DNA from: UKL13-3 sp040387195
GTDB taxonomy: Bacteria > Bacteroidota > Bacteroidia > UKL13-3
Direction: 5' to 3'
NCBI GenBank assembly: GCA_040387195.1
Contig: JAZKEF010000013.1
Location: forward strand, 62,001-126,000
DNA length: 64,000 nucleotides
Of this stretch, positions 61,190 to 64,000 are shown one piece after another. The translations under genes were made by a program, and so were the position numbers. Below the pieces are notes generated by a model, which made no database searches, had not been told where the DNA came from, and saw only the letters and a program-made list of their open reading frames with translations. Position 1 is the first letter of the stretch, and each line of letters starts with the position of its first letter.

Positions 61190-61219
61190 TTTGTAGTAAA
61201 AAGTACTAAAAATACTTTG
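61190..61219 (+). promoter_or_regulatory. Promoter-like sequence for the 61293 gene
   Basis: TTTG, a 19-base spacer, then TACTTTG, close to the Bacteroidota TTTG / TAnnTTTG pattern with one base missing in the -7 part. Confidence 0.4.
61194..61208. promoter_or_regulatory. Operator candidate 2 (interrupted palindrome)
   Basis: TAGTAAAAAGTACTA, a 5-5-5 palindrome. It fits exactly between TTTG (61190-61193) and TACTTTG (61213-61219), the likely -33 and -7 elements of the 61293 gene. Confidence 0.45.
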
Positions 61220-61292
61220 GCGATTTGCAGAAAGCCGTTTTTTCTACGCTCAAAACAGGGTGAGTTTTGCTGACGTAAATTTTTAACAAATT

Positions 61293-62393
61293 ATGAAAAC
61301 AACAATTACCCGCATGTTCATTATGATGTTAGTGATGTGCTCCACTCAAACTTTTGCGGCCGGAAAACGCCCAACTATTACCGTATTAAATATTGATACC
61401 AAAGGCATTGAACTCGATGCCACACAAATGGGAAATCTCGTGAGGGTTGAGCTGGAGAAACTCGACACCTTTGATGTGACCGACAGGTATGATGTGACGT
61501 ATCTCATTGAAAAAAATAAGCTTAACATTACCAACTGTTATGGGAAAATGTGTCTGCTCGAAGTAGGTAACATTATCCAGACGGATTTTATGTATACCGG
61601 AAGTGTAGAGCTTTACGGTCAAACCATTATTGCTACCTTCAGGTTAATCAATGTAAAGGAAGGAACGGTTGAACGATCTGTTGTAACGGAGTTTCTCAAC
61701 TTTCCCTTGGAAGTACAGGCAATGGCCGGCATTTCGATCCAAAAAATGTTCGGACGCAAAGTGGATGAGGAATTACAAACCCGCTTAACCAAGAAGTTTG
61801 ATTACGAAAATTCAATCAACAATCCGGATAAGGCGAGGCTGAATTTGCAGGGTCCACGTTTTGGCTACAGCTTTGTTTTTGGCACGCAGGCCAGACGTTT
61901 GGGTGATGATAAATCAAACGGTGGTTTTGAGGCCTATCCGGCAATGTTCCAGTTTGGTTACCAGTTTGAGAAACAATACCTGAATGAAGGAAATTACCAG
62001 GCGTTGTTTGAATTCATTCCGATGTTAACCGGTGTTGACCAGCAGATGGTGATTCCAAGCCTTACCATACTCAATGGATTCAGAAATAATAAATACGGCT
62101 GGGAAATAGCCATCGGTCCATCCATCGGTATTGCTCCTTATGCGGATTTAGCCAATGTAAATGGTAAATATTATACGCAAGATGAGCTCATTAACAATGG
62201 TTTGGGTTCCCATGAGTTGACCAAAACACTTGACAGCAGAGGAGACGCGGAGTTTACTTCCGCATTGGTGTTCGCCATCGGGAAGACACTTAAATCGGGT
62301 AAAATGAATATTCCTTTTAATATATGGGCAACCATTCCCACGCGCGAAGGTTTCAAGATGGGAATTTCAGTAGGTTACAATTCAAAGAAATAA
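61293..62393 (+). CDS. Secreted CsgG/LpoB-like domain protein with possible beta-barrel (366 aa)
   Basis: The signal peptide RMFIMMLVMCSTQTFAAGKR precedes RPTITVLNIDTKGIELDATQ and EKLDTFDVTDRYDVTYLIEK. This alpha/beta pattern is seen in CsgG, LpoB and FlgO-like envelope proteins. The middle has DFMYTGSVELYGQTIIATFR and RLINVKEGTVERSVV. From about residue 185 the sequence turns to amphipathic strands (RFGYSFVFGTQARRLG, WEIAIGPSIGIAPYADLAN) ending FKMGISVGYNSKK, as in a small outer-membrane barrel. I recognise no named family. It is followed, 23 bases on, by a membrane lipoprotein gene. Confidence 0.68.
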   Translation: MKTTITRMFIMMLVMCSTQTFAAGKRPTITVLNIDTKGIELDATQMGNLVRVELEKLDTFDVTDRYDVTYLIEKNKLNITNCYGKMCLLEVGNIIQTDFMYTGSVELYGQTIIATFRLINVKEGTVERSVVTEFLNFPLEVQAMAGISIQKMFGRKVDEELQTRLTKKFDYENSINNPDKARLNLQGPRFGYSFVFGTQARRLGDDKSNGGFEAYPAMFQFGYQFEKQYLNEGNYQALFEFIPMLTGVDQQMVIPSLTILNGFRNNKYGWEIAIGPSIGIAPYADLANVNGKYYTQDELINNGLGSHELTKTLDSRGDAEFTSALVFAIGKTLKSGKMNIPFNIWATIPTREGFKMGISVGYNSKK

Positions 62394-62416
62394 TCACCTA
62401 CCTTACCCCACAGCAA

Positions 62417-63517
62417 ATGAACTACTCACGGTGTCTTCTTTTTTTATTGATTTTTGTACAGTTAACATCGTGTAGTAAGCGATATGGTGGCTTAAAAAAA
62501 ATAAGGGTAGCACATGTTTCCCAACAGCCGGTTAACCATAAGTTATCCAAACATGTGTTGACAGGTGATTCACGGAAAACAGCATTGGCAGATCATAAGA
62601 TTCCTGAATCCGCAAGTGTTTCGGCCATTCCGGATATTATTTATTCAGATACCAACTCGTACCTTCAGTCAAAACACAGTGGGATACATACGGAATTAAA
62701 TACAGAAATAACACGTGAATCACTAGCCATTAAGCCCCTGCCTGCTGATTCGATGGAACAACAATCCGTGGAAAGGAAGTGGAATAAAAGCACATTGGTT
62801 TCAGCAGGAACAGTATTGCTGGGAGTTCTCGTGGGTTTTATATTATGGTCCAATCCTATTGCCTTGGTTTATGTATCGGCAGGGTTTGGTGTGCTGGCCT
62901 TTGCATATGCTCGAAAAGGCTGGAAAGAAATAAAGGTAAACAAGGAAAAAGGCAAGGGGATTGCGCTTGTCGCTATGATTCTTGGTACCATAGCCATGTG
63001 TACCCTATTTGCCATCATACCTGCTTTTCTGTTTTCGTTCAGCGCCCGAACCGGTCAAAGTTTTTACAATACCTGGTTAGTTATAACGGGATTGTTTTCG
63101 GCAATGGTACTTTATGGAGAGTTGCATGTTAAAAAGGTAAAACCAAAGGAGAATGCCATACCTGAAGCTTCCCAAAAACCAAAGGTGGAGCCGGGACCGC
63201 AGAATAGGAATGTAACAGCTGTTATTGCGTTTGTATGTGCACTTATATTTTTTGCTGTTGCTGGTGCAATAGCGCTCTCGTTATTACCTGCTTTTATATG
63301 GGGAGCATTGTTGTTGGTAACACCAATAGTTGCATTGATATTAGGCATAATAGCCCTTTTAGCGATTCGTAAAACACACCAGAAAGGGAAATGGATGGCA
63401 TGGGTTGCTATTCTTGCAGTACCGCTGCTTTTACTCGCAATGGTTTTAGTAATGAGTCCTATTCTTGGTTTGCTGGCACTCATTGGAGGAGGAATTTACC
63501 TCATGATAAAAAAGTAG
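62417..63517 (+). CDS. Lipoprotein-signal membrane protein with DUF4190-like region (366 aa)
   Basis: The start is placed at MNYSRCLLFLLIFVQLTSC, whose cysteine near residue 19 looks like a lipobox; a longer frame from 62324 overlaps the previous gene. Residues about 20-130 are polar and disordered-looking. Several hydrophobic helices follow (TVLLGVLVGFILWSNPIALV, GIALVAMILGTIAMCTLFAI). A second block then has ALILGIIALLAIRKTHQKGK, which fits the G-I-x-A-L/KGKW pattern of DUF4190-like proteins. Role unknown. It is probably co-transcribed with the preceding gene and ends before a strong hairpin. Confidence 0.65.
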   Translation: MNYSRCLLFLLIFVQLTSCSKRYGGLKKIRVAHVSQQPVNHKLSKHVLTGDSRKTALADHKIPESASVSAIPDIIYSDTNSYLQSKHSGIHTELNTEITRESLAIKPLPADSMEQQSVERKWNKSTLVSAGTVLLGVLVGFILWSNPIALVYVSAGFGVLAFAYARKGWKEIKVNKEKGKGIALVAMILGTIAMCTLFAIIPAFLFSFSARTGQSFYNTWLVITGLFSAMVLYGELHVKKVKPKENAIPEASQKPKVEPGPQNRNVTAVIAFVCALIFFAVAGAIALSLLPAFIWGALLLVTPIVALILGIIALLAIRKTHQKGKWMAWVAILAVPLLLLAMVLVMSPILGLLALIGGGIYLMIKK

Positions 63518-63576
63518 GGAAGATATTACCCAATTTGAATAAAAGCAGAAACAGTCTTTTTGGCCTGAAAAAGTTA

Positions 63577-63616
63577 GAAAAGTTGGTTTGAATTAGCGGA
63601 TTCAAGCCAACTTTTC
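63577..63616 (+). terminator. Terminator-like hairpin before clpB
   Basis: GAAAAGTTGGTTTGAA and TTCAAGCCAACTTTTC form a 16-bp stem with one G-U pair and an 8-base loop, followed by ATTTATATA. It ends the two-gene unit starting at 61293. Confidence 0.65.
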
Positions 63617-63798
63617 ATTTATATACTTTGGGTTGAGACATTATTGCAGCAAATCGTTGATTGGAGACGGATTTGAGGAATAGTGAAAACCTGACGGGCA
63701 CCGTGTAGAATGATGTTCAAAATATGGAATTTTGAAAGAAGAAACAACCCTTGATGTGGCGATGAAGAACCGGGATTATTTTAAGAAAAGTAACAACA

Positions 63799-64000
63799 AT
63801 GAATATCAATAATTTTACAATCAAATCGCAGGAAGCGGTACAATATGCGCAGGAACTGGCGGCCGGCAATACGCATCAATCCATTGAAACAGGGCATTTA
63901 CTGAAGGCATTGCTGGAAACGGACGAAAACGTTATTTCTTTTTTATTGAAAAAGATGAATGTAAATCCGGCACGGTTGGAACAAACCGTTGATGCGGTGG
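63799..64000 (+). CDS. clpB: ATP-dependent chaperone ClpB, N-terminal part only
   Basis: From the ATG at 63799 the frame reads NNFTIKSQEAVQYAQELAAG, then NTHQSIETGHLLKALLETDE and VISFLLKKMNVNPARLEQTV, and continues past the right edge. This is the double Clp-N domain start of ClpB, with the GHLLKALL helix typical of the family. The Walker motifs lie outside the window. ClpB rescues aggregated proteins with DnaK. The 280-base leader upstream contains a terminator hairpin; no clear heat-shock element was seen. Confidence 0.88.
   Translation, partial: MNINNFTIKSQEAVQYAQELAAGNTHQSIETGHLLKALLETDENVISFLLKKMNVNPARLEQTVDAV

Noticed and set aside
62324..62416. Upstream start for the 62417 gene
   Set aside because: It overlaps the previous gene by 70 bases and hides the lipoprotein signal.

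Overview
The window comes from a Bacteroidota chromosome. It holds a gliding/type IX secretion protein (GldN), proteins with Por-type C-terminal sorting signals, a TonB-dependent receptor paired with a DUF4249 lipoprotein, a UpxY-like NusG paralogue, and promoters resembling the TTTG / TAnnTTTG pattern of this phylum. No rRNA or tRNA gene was recognised. I cannot name the genus.

Positions 1-35.4 kb form one long minus-strand surface-polysaccharide locus, read from high to low coordinates. It begins with the export and chain-length genes wza and wzc. Next come a three-gene module for a dTDP-3-acetamido-3,6-dideoxyhexose (isomerase, acetyltransferase, aminotransferase), a membrane-anchored GT2 and a UpxY-type antiterminator. 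After a 450-base gap the locus resumes with a winged-helix/nucleotidyltransferase-like protein and a sialic-acid-type module (NeuB, NeuC, NeuA). It continues with an asparagine synthetase, two PhyH-type dioxygenases, an ABC exporter (Wzm/Wzt), FkbM and other methyltransferases, two PLP enzymes, WbqC, a GNAT acetyltransferase, DUF5672, a GT10 fucosyltransferase-like gene and many GT2/GT4 transferases. Most genes overlap or abut (ATGA or TAATG junctions). No Wzy or Wzx is visible, so export by Wzm/Wzt is the simplest reading. A methyltransferase between wzm and wzt has collapsed into a remnant.

Positions 35.5-50.5 kb are mostly housekeeping: two POT-family peptide transporters, an S9 dipeptidyl peptidase, a GxxExxY protein, a GlcD-like FAD oxidase, a CDF metal transporter, a T9SS-secreted Asp-box protein, DnaE and thioredoxin. 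Several spacers carry dispersed repeats.

Positions 50.5-53.5 kb are the most unusual part. A three-gene minus-strand operon (lipoprotein, T9SS-sorted secreted protein, outer-membrane protein) has been split in its middle gene. A RAYT (REP-associated transposase), inverted REP hairpins, a RAYT-derived MITE and a 340-base tandem array of about sixteen 21-22-base units now lie between the signal peptide and the sorting signal.

Positions 53.5-64 kb carry GldN, the TonB receptor and DUF4249 pair, a heptose-phosphate kinase, an aspartate aminotransferase, and an HTH regulator divergent from two envelope genes. Two similar 15-base interrupted palindromes lie in that divergent promoter region. The window ends inside clpB.
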